64,000 nucleotides of DNA. Source: Chengkuizengella sediminis. GTDB lineage: Bacteria; Bacillota; Bacilli; Paenibacillales; KCTC-33759. The notes beneath the pieces were generated by a model. It was not told the DNA's origin, did no database searches, and saw nothing but the letters and a program-made list of their open reading frames with translations. Positions 54,958 to 64,000 of this stretch are shown in pieces. How positions within the stretch are numbered: the first letter of the stretch is position 1; each line of letters starts with the position of its first letter. Location of the stretch: contig NZ_SIJC01000006.1 in the NCBI RefSeq assembly GCF_010078385.1, positions 186,001 through 250,000 on the forward strand, given 5' to 3'. The position numbers and the translations under genes are program-made.

Positions 54958-57900
54958 TTGAAGAAATTATTATCCCTTTTACTAGTTTTAATGATGGTGT
55001 TGAGTAGTTTCCAAATTGTATTTGCTGAAAAGAAAGGAAATGGGAATGATGCACCTGCAACTAATAATTTTAATCCTAGAGCTTCTAAAGGTCAGTTACA
55101 TGGCTCAACTGAAGTAGATGTGAAAATTGATGAAAGCGTACATCATTTGGCAGTACAAGTTTCCAGTTTACCAATTGAAACACCCAATGCTGGGGATGAA
55201 GTACCTACTGACTTTTCTATCAAAAACCCATATACTGCACTAGATGATATTTCAGGTGTGGATGCAGAAATTAATAAATACCTTGGTGTTTATTTAGCTG
55301 ATGACAATAATAAAGTCGTAGATTTCAAATTACTTGAACTTACAAAAGGTAAAGTTCAAAAAGAAAAATGGAACCTTGTTTGGGAAGATAACTTTGATGG
55401 ACAAATAATAGACGAAACGAAATGGAACTTCATCCAAGGTGGTGGAGGTTACGGAAATAATGAACTTCAAAATTACACAAACCGTGAAGAGAATGCACGT
55501 GTAGAAAATGGTTTATTAATTCTTGAAGCACATGAAGAAAACTTTGGAGGAAATGATTATACTTCTGCTAAGTTAACTACTGAAGGTAAAGGTGATTGGA
55601 CTTACGGTAAGTATGAGTTTAGAGCGAAAATGCCAGAGGGACAAGGGATATGGCCTGCGATTTGGATGATGCCTACTGATTATGGTATCTATGATATTTG
55701 GCCTTCCTCAGGTGAAATCGATATTATGGAATTTTTAGGACATGATCCTTATACGGTTTATGGAACACTTCACTATGGGGTGCCATGGACTCATACTGGT
55801 CAGGATTTTCAACTGCCAAGCGGGGAAAGTTTTGTAGATGATTATCATACATTTACATTAGAATGGGAACCGGGTGAAATGAGATGGTATGTCGACGGGA
55901 TTTTATTCTCTACTCAAAATGATTGGTTTTCTAAAGATCCACAAGGAGCAGACAGTTTCACTTATCCAGCACCGTATGACAGAGATTTTTATATTCAAAT
56001 GAACTTAGCTGTTGGTGGAAACTGGCCAGGTAGTCCAGATGAAACGACTGTATTCCCTCAGCAACTTTTAATTGATTATGTTCGTGTATATGAATTAGAT
56101 GGGGAATATAGAGAAGCGGGTGAAAAACCTGAACCTAATCCTTATATTAATAATGACTCAGAAGGAAGAGAACCATTAGAGGATGGAAATTATATTTATA
56201 ACGGAAATTTTGCTGAAGAGTTAGCTTTTTGGGATTTCCAACCTTTTGATCCAGATGATTTATTTGGGGGTGAAGGTGAGGTTTCAGTTGTTGATGGTGT
56301 ATTAAATACGACGATTACAAATGCAGGAGATGCACTTTGGGCTTTACAATTTGTTCAACCGAATCTACCCATTGAAAACGGTGAAAGATATAAATATTCC
56401 TTTGATGCTTGGTCTTTAGGAGATCGTTCTATGATGGTAAACGTATCTGGACCAGATAATAACTTTGCTCGTTATTTGCAGGATGCTACGATCGGGTTAA
56501 CGGATACACCACAGCACTTTGAGTTTATTTTTGACATGGTACAACCAACAGATATAAATGCTCGTGCTGAGTTTAACATGGGGCAAGCGTCAACACTACC
56601 CGTTTTTATAGATAATGTACGTTTGGAAAAAGTTGAAAAGGATCCAAATGCTTCTAAAGAAGTACTATCAGATGGAAACTATATTTATAATGGAACTTTT
56701 GATCAAGGTACGAATCGATTAGGTTTCTGGGAATTAACAACTGATGATTCTGCAACAGCTTCGGCTTCAGTAAATAGTGAAATCTATTATCGTGAACTAT
56801 ATGTATCTATTGATGAAGCAGGTACATCTCCTGATTCCATTGCTGTAAGTCAAAACCATTTAAATATTGAAGAGAATCAAAGTTACATTGTTTCTTTTGA
56901 CGCTCGAGCAGTAGAAGAAAGGTCAATTGAAATTCAATTAACAGATGCGGATCAAACTGAAATTTATATGAATGAATCCATAGATTTATCAACAGCTACA
57001 CAAGAGTATTCGAAAGTATTTAGAATGAACAATCCTACAGATGAACATGCATTATTACAGTTTTTATTTGGAAATCATGATGCAGGTGTTTTTGTAGATA
57101 ATGTAACAATGAAAGCCATTTCTCCACCAAAAGACATTGCAGGAGATACACAAATTGAAGCGGAAGACTATGTAAGCATGTTTGGCGTGATCGCTGAAAA
57201 CGATGGTCAAACGATTGGTTTTATTGATGAAGGAGATTGGTTGCAATACGCTATAGACGTCCAAGAAGCTGGGGAATATGTGATTTCATACTCTGTTGCT
57301 TCAAACGTGGACACAGGAAGTTTGACTTTATTAACAAAAACGGGAAGTGCATATACCGGTGAATTGGAATTTAATGATGAAATAACAGAATCTGAAGCTG
57401 ATGGTCTATATAACATGGATATTGCTAACACTGGTGGATGGAATAACTGGAGTATAGTAAGTCAAACGGTTAACTTAGAAGAAGGTGTACAGACGCTTCA
57501 AATTGCTTCACCGGGTGTGAATTTGGATTGGTTTACGATATCAACCGAAAGCCAGAGCCAAGGTGAAGATCTTATTATAAATGGTACGTTTGATTCCATT
57601 GTAGAACCAACTTTTGCTTGGTGGGGAGATCAATGGAATGGGTATGCTGAAGGTGAAACCTCAATTGAGGATGGTTTACTTAAAGTTCATCTTGAAAGTT
57701 TAGGAGCACAGGCTTTCATTCCACAAGTTGTTCAAGAAGGATTACAATTTATTAGTGGGCAAACCTATACAGTAAGTTTTGATGCGAAATCTACTTCACC
57801 TAAAAAAATAAACGTAAATGTGGGTAGAGGTTTGGATGCTGCACCTTGGTTTATTCCATATGTTGATACACAACAGGTACAATTAAACGATGAATTACAA

Positions 57901-59049
57901 ACTTATCAGTTTACATTTACTATGAACGAAGCTTCATATGATAATGGAAAGATCGTATTTGAATTAGGTCCAGTTGATGGTGAAGCAGTTACAGGTGATG
58001 TATATTTTGATAATGTAAGTATTAAAAGAGATATTATTCAAAATGGACACTTCAGTTCTTCAATTGATCCATGGCAAGCTTGGTGGGGAGATCAATGGGC
58101 TGGTTATGCAGTTGGAGAAATAAATGCAACCGATGGACAGATGGTGATCGATATTGAGCAGACGGGTGATCAATCCTATAGTCCACAAGTTTTTCAAAAT
58201 GGTTTGTATTTAGAAAATGGGAACACCTATACAGTTTCCTTTGATGCAAGCTCAAGTGAAGCAAGGCAAATGAATGTGAATGTTGGAAGAGAACTAACAG
58301 AAGCACCTTGGTTTATTCCATATGCTGATACACAGATCATTGATTTAAGTACTGATCAAGAGAATTATCGTTTTACTTTTACAATGAATGAAGACACATA
58401 CAATAATGGGAAGATCGTGTTTGAATTAGGTAATATAGCTGGTGAAGCTATTCCTGCTACGATCAGCTTAGACAATGTTAGTATTGTCCAAGGTATACTC
58501 AATGGCGGGGGAGACTCTTCAGGTGGAGGCGACCAAGACCCAGACGATCCAATTGGAGATGATCAAAACCCAGGTGACGAATTAATTCAAAATGGTACTT
58601 TTGAAACCCTTGTTGAGCCATGGTTTAGCTGGTGGGGAGATCAATGGGCTGGTTTTGCTGAAGGAGATGTGAATGTAACAGATGAGCAATTAGTGATTTC
58701 AATAAATGCTGTTGGAGCAGCTTCCTATAGTCCACAACTTTTTCAAGATGGTTTAACCTTAGTAAATGGTTCAACGTATATAGTTAGTTTTGATGCCAAG
58801 GCAGATGCAGCGAAAAAGGTAAATGTTAATGTTGGAAAAGAGTTAACGACTGCCCCATGGTTTGTTCCATATGTGGATATGCAACAGGTAGAAGTAGGGA
58901 CGGAGTATCAGAATTATTCTTTTACATTCACGATGAGTGAAGAATCCTATGATAATGGGAAAATTGTATTTGAATTAGGTTCAATAGATGGTGAAGCTGT
59001 GACAGGAGACGTATATTTGGATAATATCAGTATTGTTGTAGGTGAATGA
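54958..59049 (+). CDS. large secreted GH16 beta-1,3-glucanase with six carbohydrate-binding modules
   Basis: 1,363 aa. Signal peptide 1-24, shared N-terminal domain (about 37-130), GH16 (about 137-385) with GEIDIME (Glu253, Asp255, Glu258), two CBM4_9 (about 409-560 and 574-722), CBM6 (about 731-862), then three further CBM4_9-like modules (about 871-1022, 1025-1180 and 1209-1363). Each of the last three starts with a NGxF strand and has WWGDQW and APWFxPY. A Gly/Asp/Pro linker separates the last. It is a paralogue of the upstream gene, secreted rather than anchored. The start is TTG at 54958 behind AAAGGAGAG. Two cre sites lie upstream. Confidence 0.93.
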   Translation: MKKLLSLLLVLMMVLSSFQIVFAEKKGNGNDAPATNNFNPRASKGQLHGSTEVDVKIDESVHHLAVQVSSLPIETPNAGDEVPTDFSIKNPYTALDDISGVDAEINKYLGVYLADDNNKVVDFKLLELTKGKVQKEKWNLVWEDNFDGQIIDETKWNFIQGGGGYGNNELQNYTNREENARVENGLLILEAHEENFGGNDYTSAKLTTEGKGDWTYGKYEFRAKMPEGQGIWPAIWMMPTDYGIYDIWPSSGEIDIMEFLGHDPYTVYGTLHYGVPWTHTGQDFQLPSGESFVDDYHTFTLEWEPGEMRWYVDGILFSTQNDWFSKDPQGADSFTYPAPYDRDFYIQMNLAVGGNWPGSPDETTVFPQQLLIDYVRVYELDGEYREAGEKPEPNPYINNDSEGREPLEDGNYIYNGNFAEELAFWDFQPFDPDDLFGGEGEVSVVDGVLNTTITNAGDALWALQFVQPNLPIENGERYKYSFDAWSLGDRSMMVNVSGPDNNFARYLQDATIGLTDTPQHFEFIFDMVQPTDINARAEFNMGQASTLPVFIDNVRLEKVEKDPNASKEVLSDGNYIYNGTFDQGTNRLGFWELTTDDSATASASVNSEIYYRELYVSIDEAGTSPDSIAVSQNHLNIEENQSYIVSFDARAVEERSIEIQLTDADQTEIYMNESIDLSTATQEYSKVFRMNNPTDEHALLQFLFGNHDAGVFVDNVTMKAISPPKDIAGDTQIEAEDYVSMFGVIAENDGQTIGFIDEGDWLQYAIDVQEAGEYVISYSVASNVDTGSLTLLTKTGSAYTGELEFNDEITESEADGLYNMDIANTGGWNNWSIVSQTVNLEEGVQTLQIASPGVNLDWFTISTESQSQGEDLIINGTFDSIVEPTFAWWGDQWNGYAEGETSIEDGLLKVHLESLGAQAFIPQVVQEGLQFISGQTYTVSFDAKSTSPKKINVNVGRGLDAAPWFIPYVDTQQVQLNDELQTYQFTFTMNEASYDNGKIVFELGPVDGEAVTGDVYFDNVSIKRDIIQNGHFSSSIDPWQAWWGDQWAGYAVGEINATDGQMVIDIEQTGDQSYSPQVFQNGLYLENGNTYTVSFDASSSEARQMNVNVGRELTEAPWFIPYADTQIIDLSTDQENYRFTFTMNEDTYNNGKIVFELGNIAGEAIPATISLDNVSIVQGILNGGGDSSGGGDQDPDDPIGDDQNPGDELIQNGTFETLVEPWFSWWGDQWAGFAEGDVNVTDEQLVISINAVGAASYSPQLFQDGLTLVNGSTYIVSFDAKADAAKKVNVNVGKELTTAPWFVPYVDMQQVEVGTEYQNYSFTFTMSEESYDNGKIVFELGSIDGEAVTGDVYLDNISIVVGE

Positions 59050-59129
59050 AAATATAGATGAAGAATCAGCAGTTAATGCTGAAGATCCTTCACTAAGTGA
59101 TAATTGTAAGACATAAACAAATGATGAAT

Positions 59130-59173
59130 AACCCTAATCAATTGCAGATTATTTGTGTAAAGGTTAGGGTTTT
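59130..59173 (+). terminator. terminator after second GH16 gene
   Basis: AACCCTAA pairs perfectly with TTAGGGTT around a 26-base loop, followed by TTC. Confidence 0.7.
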
Positions 59174-59298
59174 CATCTAGTTGCAAATCATGTGCAGCAT
59201 TAGCAATTTCAATATAATTTGGATAAAATGAAAATGAAATTATTTCAAAAGATCAGAAAGTGAAAGTCTTATTTAGATCTATACAGGAGGTTTTTACA

Positions 59299-60165
59299 GT
59301 GTCAAAAGAGCGTATAATTGTGACAGGTGGGAGTGGCAAGGCAGGGAAGTGGGTTATAAAAGACCTTGTTGAACATGGGTATGATGTTGTGAATTTAGAT
59401 TGGAAAAGACCTGAGGATGAACTTTGTCAAACGATTATTGTCGATTTAAATAACTTAGGTGAAGTTCAAAATGCACTGGCTCAGTATAATACAAGAGAAC
59501 ACATTTCTGTGAAAGGAATCGTTCATTTTGCAGCTATTCCTCAAGCTTTTATTTATCCTAATGATGTGACTTTTAGAAATAATGTAATGAATACATATAA
59601 TGTATTGGAAGCGGCTGCTAACTTAGGCATTGATAAGGTAGTGCTTGCTTCAAGTGAATCTTCATATGGAATCGTATTTGCAAGTGAATTTTTTGAACCG
59701 AAGTATTTACCAATAGATGAAAATCATCCGCAGCTCCCAGAAGACAGCTATGGGTTATCTAAGGTCGTGAATGAATTGACTGCACAAGCTTTTAACAGAC
59801 GAACAGGTATGCAGGTTATCTCTCTTCGTTTAGGAAATATATTGGAGCCATCTGATTATATTTGGCTTAGAGAAAGGTTTGACAAACCAGAAGAACGTCT
59901 TTTGATCCTTTGGTCATATATCGATGCACGTGATGTTGCGACAGCATGTCGATTATCCATTGAAAAGGATGATTTGGGAGTTCAAGAATTAATTATTGCA
60001 GCAGATGATACATCTTCTGACATATCATCAAAAGAACTGATTGAGAAATTTTTACCTAATGTAAAGGATATTCGAGCAGAATTTAACGACCGTGAAAGCT
60101 TATTATCCAATAAAAAGTTGAAACAAGTATTAGGATGGGAACAAAAGTACAGTTGGAAAGAGTAG
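59299..60165 (+). CDS. NAD-dependent epimerase/dehydratase (extended SDR)
   Basis: 288 aa. N-terminal Rossmann motif VTGGSGKAGKWV, HFAAIPQ, catalytic Ser and YxxxK in DSYGLSKVVNE, and SYIDARDVA near the C-terminus. This is an extended SDR that acts on a sugar, nucleotide sugar or sugar acid; uronate-dehydrogenase-like or epimerase function are options. The GTG at 59299 has AGGAGG eight bases upstream and begins the fold correctly; the upstream ATG at 59260 adds a non-conserved leader across the ribosome site. It sits in the glucan locus, but the substrate is not evident. Confidence 0.88.
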   Translation: MSKERIIVTGGSGKAGKWVIKDLVEHGYDVVNLDWKRPEDELCQTIIVDLNNLGEVQNALAQYNTREHISVKGIVHFAAIPQAFIYPNDVTFRNNVMNTYNVLEAAANLGIDKVVLASSESSYGIVFASEFFEPKYLPIDENHPQLPEDSYGLSKVVNELTAQAFNRRTGMQVISLRLGNILEPSDYIWLRERFDKPEERLLILWSYIDARDVATACRLSIEKDDLGVQELIIAADDTSSDISSKELIEKFLPNVKDIRAEFNDRESLLSNKKLKQVLGWEQKYSWKE

Positions 60166-60231
60166 TATGATGGGAAGTTTTTCATTAGTGAAAATTGGTA
60201 ATGAATCCAATAGTCTATTAATATATAAATT

Positions 60232-60271
60232 GAGGAAAATCGTAGTCTTAAAAAAGTCTATGATTTTCCTC
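60232..60271. terminator. bidirectional terminator between convergent genes
   Basis: GAGGAAAATCGTAG pairs with CTATGATTTTCCTC (one G-U) around an A-rich loop, between the SDR gene and the minus-strand operon. Confidence 0.85.
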
Positions 60272-60318
60272 TTCCTTATACATGATGTTTATGAATTCCT
60301 ATTTCCTTGTATCTCACT

Positions 60319-61215
60319 TTACGCTTCAAAAAATTCAAAAGTACGAAACCAAGTTTGGGTTTCTCCTGGTTTTACATCAATATGAATGAATATTTCTGGT
60401 GAAACGACATGAGTAGTACCCCAAATCGCAAACATTGCGGGTGGGAATTCATTAATTTCTCTCATACCTACACCGCTTGGCTCATGAAATAACTCCCATT
60501 TATGGCCTGTATCATTATACCCTGTTGGACGCCAATAAAAAGGTTCATTGGGTTTGTTTTTCCAACTTAATTCGTGATCACTTATTGTCATAATATCAGG
60601 TAACTCTTCTATTTGTGGTGTATAAGGTAGCCTCAATTTATAACCGGTACCAATTGGCTGCTCATTGATTCCAATAAAATTATGTACATATTCTTCTGTT
60701 TTAATCGATTTTTCTCCGACGTTTTTTAGGTTGTAATGTATGGTTAAACTTTGGTCGTTTAATACGATTGTTTTTTCTATGGCTGCTGCATACCCCTGAC
60801 TATTTATAGGCGATACTTTAAAGATTATTTTACTTTCTTCTTCAATGACTTGAATGTCAAAGGGAGATATTGGGTAGGGTGACTGGAATTGATATTCACC
60901 CTCTTCAGTACGTGTAAGGTTTCCGATTCCTAACTTTGGAAACTGTTCACCTACAGCGGATTCATCATAGCCTATAGGTGTAAATATCCCAAATTCGTTA
61001 CACATTCCTTGTCCTTCTGTTCCTCTTTCAGGTATGTAGGTTTCTGGTACGCAAAAAGTATGTTTATTGTTTAGTGTAACTTGTGTTATATAACCCGTCC
61101 AATCAAATCGAGAGCCTTTTTGAAAGGCTCCCGGTTTTGCAATATTCACTTTTAACTTATTATTTTGCAAAATGAATGAAGGAGGATTAAGGAATTCATG
61201 TTTAGACAGACTCAT
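60319..61215 (-). CDS. mutarotase-fold protein (aldose 1-epimerase-like)
   Basis: 298 aa, no signal peptide. The sequence has the beta-sandwich pattern of the galactose-mutarotase superfamily: LKVNIAKPGAFQKGSRFDWTGYI at the start, EYVHNFIG in the middle, HKWELFHEPSGVG and IHIDVKPGETQTWFRTF at the end. It may interconvert sugar anomers made by the phosphorylases, but catalytic residues are not certain and a binding-only role is possible. The ATG at 61215 has AAAAGGAG upstream. It follows the GH94 gene by 27 bases in one operon. Confidence 0.8.
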   Translation of the reverse strand: MSLSKHEFLNPPSFILQNNKLKVNIAKPGAFQKGSRFDWTGYITQVTLNNKHTFCVPETYIPERGTEGQGMCNEFGIFTPIGYDESAVGEQFPKLGIGNLTRTEEGEYQFQSPYPISPFDIQVIEEESKIIFKVSPINSQGYAAAIEKTIVLNDQSLTIHYNLKNVGEKSIKTEEYVHNFIGINEQPIGTGYKLRLPYTPQIEELPDIMTISDHELSWKNKPNEPFYWRPTGYNDTGHKWELFHEPSGVGMREINEFPPAMFAIWGTTHVVSPEIFIHIDVKPGETQTWFRTFEFFEA

Positions 61216-61242
61216 ATGAATGCTCCTTTTCATTAATAAATA

Positions 61243-63996
61243 TCAACCTAAAACAACTTCTAGGGTGTGGTTTTCATTTTCTGGAAGTTGGTTTATGAAC
61301 TCACGACTAATAATCACTGCTTTTTGTTTCGTTTCAAATGTAATCTCTTCACCATTTAATGTAATGGATTGAATTTGATAAGCCCCATGGTCTAAACCGT
61401 TCTCGTTTTTGTATACAATGTTTAAGTGACGGTTTGCAAAATAGGAAAATACAGAGGCTACGTTCTGATCATTAAACTGATTTATTAGTAGTTTAGGCTC
61501 TAGAGATAAATCTCCTAGATTCCCTTTTACTCCGAACATCTCAGTCAGTACAGTTAATAATAACCAGCTAGCAGAACCTGTTAAGTAGTGGTACATGCCT
61601 CTGCCTTTTTCACTAATATATTCAGGTACACCTGGGTAAATACGACTAAGTTCAAAGTTTTTACTTAACTCATAAATGGAGTTGATCACATCATAACCTT
61701 CATGTCCAAACTGTCGTTGGTACATTGCGTTACTGTACATTACAGCCATATGACTGAACATGGCACCATTTTCTTTATGACCAAAAGCAAAACCAAATCC
61801 TCGTCCAATGTTTTGTTGAATCTCTCCAAATTGTGAATTTAATCGATATCCGATTTTTTCATCTTTAAGGTAATTCGTAACGGATTCAGATATTTTTTTT
61901 ACTTGATCATCAGTAGCCACGCCCCCCATTACAGGGAAAACTTGACCAGTTAGTGTCATGCGAACTCCGTTAGTATGGTCGCCTTCAACTCGTTCTGCAT
62001 CGTTATTGTAATAGCCATTAAACCATTCAAAACCTTCTTCATTTTTAATCCACTCATTCTGTCTTAAGTGGTTGATCATCCAATCCGCTTTACTGTTTAA
62101 GTCAGCTGCTAAATCTTTAATGCAGATAGACGTTTTTTCACCGCTGATTTTATGACTACAAGTTTCAAAGTATTGATTTAAGCGTTCTAGTTTTTCTTCT
62201 ACATTATCATAGTTGATAGGGTTGGAGATCGTATCCAATAAAATGATGATTTCCTTTGTGAGCTGTAACTCCTCAGTACCTGTTTTCTTTTGAAGAGATA
62301 ACAGTAATTGGCTCATCTCTTTTAAATTACTGGCATAAAGAGCTGTGAATGCAACACTTTCACCCAAATCAGGTGCCAAGTCAAAAGCATCATTCCAATC
62401 CGCACCTTCAAGTTTGATGTTATTATGTTGTCCTACATTGTAAAATTGCACAATATTCTGCAATAACATATGTTCAAAGATTGTGCCTTCATAGATATCG
62501 CTATTTTCAGATTTGAGCTGGTTTCCTTGCTCAGGGTCCCATTGTAAGTCTAAATCCTTTGAACGTTTAATTTGTGTATCTTTAAAATAAGTTTGATTTT
62601 CTAACAAAAATTCAATATCTCCACTCTGATGAATGTATAACATAGTGGTTAAAAACGGCCAGGCTCCATGATCCATCCAGACACGAGATATATTGTTTCG
62701 ATCTGCTACAAATTCACCTGGTTCTGAACCAATAATGGTAGCGTTGCTTCCATCAATCCGTACCCCTGCAAAGTTGTTTAACAACAATTCTTTTACTTTT
62801 TTAGGATCATCCATAATTAAAAGTGCCAGACAATCTTGCCATAAATCTCTCCATCCACGTCCACCTTTTCCGTAATCATGATGTGGAAGGAAAGAACATC
62901 CATAAATTCTTCTTAAAATAGGTTGTAAAGTGACCCACTTCATCCATTGATTGAAATCGATATCACTAGTTTCAAAATTTAAATTGTTAAGTTTATCTTT
63001 CCAGTCTATTTTATTTTGTTCTAATAGAAGATCAAATTGTTCTTCTGAACAATACTTTTTGGAAATTTCGCTTATATCCTTTGGTCGATTGTCCGTAATC
63101 ATGAGTACAACAATGTAGGACTTGGACTCTCCAGGTTTTAATGTTGTTGTATTAAACTTTAACGCTCCTATTGCTTCATATCCTTCAATTGTTTCACCTG
63201 CATTTGTATGTGGTGCTTCATTTTTCACAATGACTTTAGGCCAGTCTAGGTTTCCACCTTCACCTATAAAGTCTTCAACAACTGGGAAGAAACCTGTTGG
63301 TGCTTCTCCATTACCGTCAGAACCTAAAACACTATAAGTCACGTGATTTATCTTATGTCCTCTTTCATCAAAAGAAAGTGTAGGCTGCACTTCTATTCCG
63401 TATTTAGAAGTGTAAATTCGATGAAGTAAAGAGGTAACATGGCGATGATCACGAATATCATCAGCTGACCTTGCATAAAGAGGAATAGCTGCTGTTGGTG
63501 TTACCGTCAAATCTTGATCACTTGTATTTGATAAATTAACTTTTAAAAGCTCAACTTGATCTTTATTCGCAGGTACAAAACTAGTGCATTCTGCTTTGAT
63601 ACCAAGTTTTTTATTTTCACGAGTTACTTTATGCCATAACAATCCAGCCTCTAAATGAACTTCTTCTTCCTCTTTTTCTTTAAAATTAAGGCTTATTTGC
63701 TTTGCGGAATTACCTGTAGCTGACCAAATATCTTCGCCCTCTATATGAACCCAAAAATTCCTCGCTGCACGAGAATTATGCAAATCCTCTGATGAAACGG
63801 GTGCCATTAGAAACGTGTTCTGGCTCGTTTTTATATCACCATGTAACGTAGGTGTAATAGCCGACATCATCCCGGCTTCGTTTACTAAAGGGAAATATAA
63901 ATAGCTTGATTTTTGTGGATTACTTATTGAAAAAGTACTATCATCATTAATAAATTTCCAACCTGATGATTTGTTTTCATTTTTCATCGTTGTCAT
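61243..63996 (-). CDS. GH94 laminaribiose phosphorylase (predicted)
   Basis: About 917 aa, cytoplasmic. GH94 layout: N-terminal beta-sandwich, then an alpha-barrel with GGRGWRDLWQD, EGADWNDAFD (DWND at 533-536, catalytic Asp) and NIGRGFGFAFGHKENGAMFSHM, and a C-terminal Gly/Ser-rich GSASWLLL segment. Length and context fit the laminaribiose phosphorylase of Paenibacillus sp. YM-1, which converts laminaribiose and phosphate to glucose-1-phosphate and glucose; cellobiose specificity cannot be excluded. The start is near the window edge: ATG at 63996 lies directly against AGGA, while ATG at 63987 has better spacing and may be the true start. Confidence 0.88.
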   Translation of the reverse strand: MTTMKNENKSSGWKFINDDSTFSISNPQKSSYLYFPLVNEAGMMSAITPTLHGDIKTSQNTFLMAPVSSEDLHNSRAARNFWVHIEGEDIWSATGNSAKQISLNFKEKEEEEVHLEAGLLWHKVTRENKKLGIKAECTSFVPANKDQVELLKVNLSNTSDQDLTVTPTAAIPLYARSADDIRDHRHVTSLLHRIYTSKYGIEVQPTLSFDERGHKINHVTYSVLGSDGNGEAPTGFFPVVEDFIGEGGNLDWPKVIVKNEAPHTNAGETIEGYEAIGALKFNTTTLKPGESKSYIVVLMITDNRPKDISEISKKYCSEEQFDLLLEQNKIDWKDKLNNLNFETSDIDFNQWMKWVTLQPILRRIYGCSFLPHHDYGKGGRGWRDLWQDCLALLIMDDPKKVKELLLNNFAGVRIDGSNATIIGSEPGEFVADRNNISRVWMDHGAWPFLTTMLYIHQSGDIEFLLENQTYFKDTQIKRSKDLDLQWDPEQGNQLKSENSDIYEGTIFEHMLLQNIVQFYNVGQHNNIKLEGADWNDAFDLAPDLGESVAFTALYASNLKEMSQLLLSLQKKTGTEELQLTKEIIILLDTISNPINYDNVEEKLERLNQYFETCSHKISGEKTSICIKDLAADLNSKADWMINHLRQNEWIKNEEGFEWFNGYYNNDAERVEGDHTNGVRMTLTGQVFPVMGGVATDDQVKKISESVTNYLKDEKIGYRLNSQFGEIQQNIGRGFGFAFGHKENGAMFSHMAVMYSNAMYQRQFGHEGYDVINSIYELSKNFELSRIYPGVPEYISEKGRGMYHYLTGSASWLLLTVLTEMFGVKGNLGDLSLEPKLLINQFNDQNVASVFSYFANRHLNIVYKNENGLDHGAYQIQSITLNGEEITFETKQKAVIISREFINQLPENENHTLEVVLG

Positions 63997-64000
63997 TCCT

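Noticed and set aside
1-64000. Prophage, transposase, tRNA or rRNA genes
   Set aside because: None of the open frames shows phage or transposase motifs, and no tRNA or rRNA signature was recognised by eye; a tRNA scan would be decisive.

Overview
The window reads as chromosome of a low-GC, endospore-forming Gram-positive bacterium of the Bacillales, most likely Paenibacillaceae. The evidence is a gamma-type spore protein gene, ytxC directly before a T-box-controlled thrS, prkA, SAM and T-box leaders, strong AGGAGG ribosome sites, and a set of beta-1,3-glucan phosphorylases best known from Paenibacillus. The genus cannot be fixed from the sequence. No rRNA, tRNA, prophage, insertion sequence or CRISPR array was seen. 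The only mobile-like DNA is two copies of a short element with inverted ends (35859-36036 and 48298-48600).

Layout. 1-1749: end of a secreted multidomain GH18 chitinase. 1938-6402: a 5'-3' exonuclease, small proteins of little-known function, an HRDC-domain protein and the Mg2+ channel MgtE. 6580-8906: SAM-I riboswitch controlling metA and metI (methionine synthesis by the acetyl branch). 8907-12588: a 0.95-kb leader with a tandem duplication that carries two start-stop minigenes, then a large secreted protein with eight beta-gamma-crystallin motifs. 12717-15584: divergent DHA2 efflux pump and TetR regulator. 15675-20155: mqnC (futalosine menaquinone pathway), ytxC and T-box thrS. 20320-25809: YuiC-like 3D protein, gamma SASP, YugN, a membrane HtrA protease and a two-component system. 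25871-31251: ispH, DAHP synthase, a glutamine synthetase of the long GSI-beta type, and serC. 31407-39244: mixed housekeeping and spore-related genes (trmL, AbrB-like regulator, NAGPA protein, TSUP transporter, thioredoxin-reductase-like protein, prkA) plus two small ORFs with strong ribosome sites.

40502-63996 looks like one functional district for laminarin-type beta-1,3-glucan. It holds a secreted GH64 glucanase with two CBM56 modules, a zinc-protease-like lipoprotein, a YesM/YesN-type two-component system with a solute-binding lipoprotein encoded between kinase and regulator, and an intracellular GH161 beta-1,3-oligoglucan phosphorylase. It continues with two paralogous GH16 glucanases, one membrane-anchored and one secreted, an NAD-dependent epimerase/dehydrogenase, a mutarotase-fold protein and a GH94 laminaribiose phosphorylase. 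In this model extracellular enzymes cut and bind the glucan, the lipoprotein and two-component system sense it, and cytoplasmic phosphorylases release glucose-1-phosphate. A perfect cre site and a near-perfect one before the second GH16 gene suggest CcpA catabolite control. No ABC permease for the oligosaccharides is in the window.

The most unusual signals are in RNA leaders. Two SD-ATG-stop minigenes precede the crystallin-motif gene, and long Shine-Dalgarno sequences without any ORF precede the GH64 and the secreted GH16 genes. Two other genes have ribosome sites buried in the 3' arm of a hairpin.
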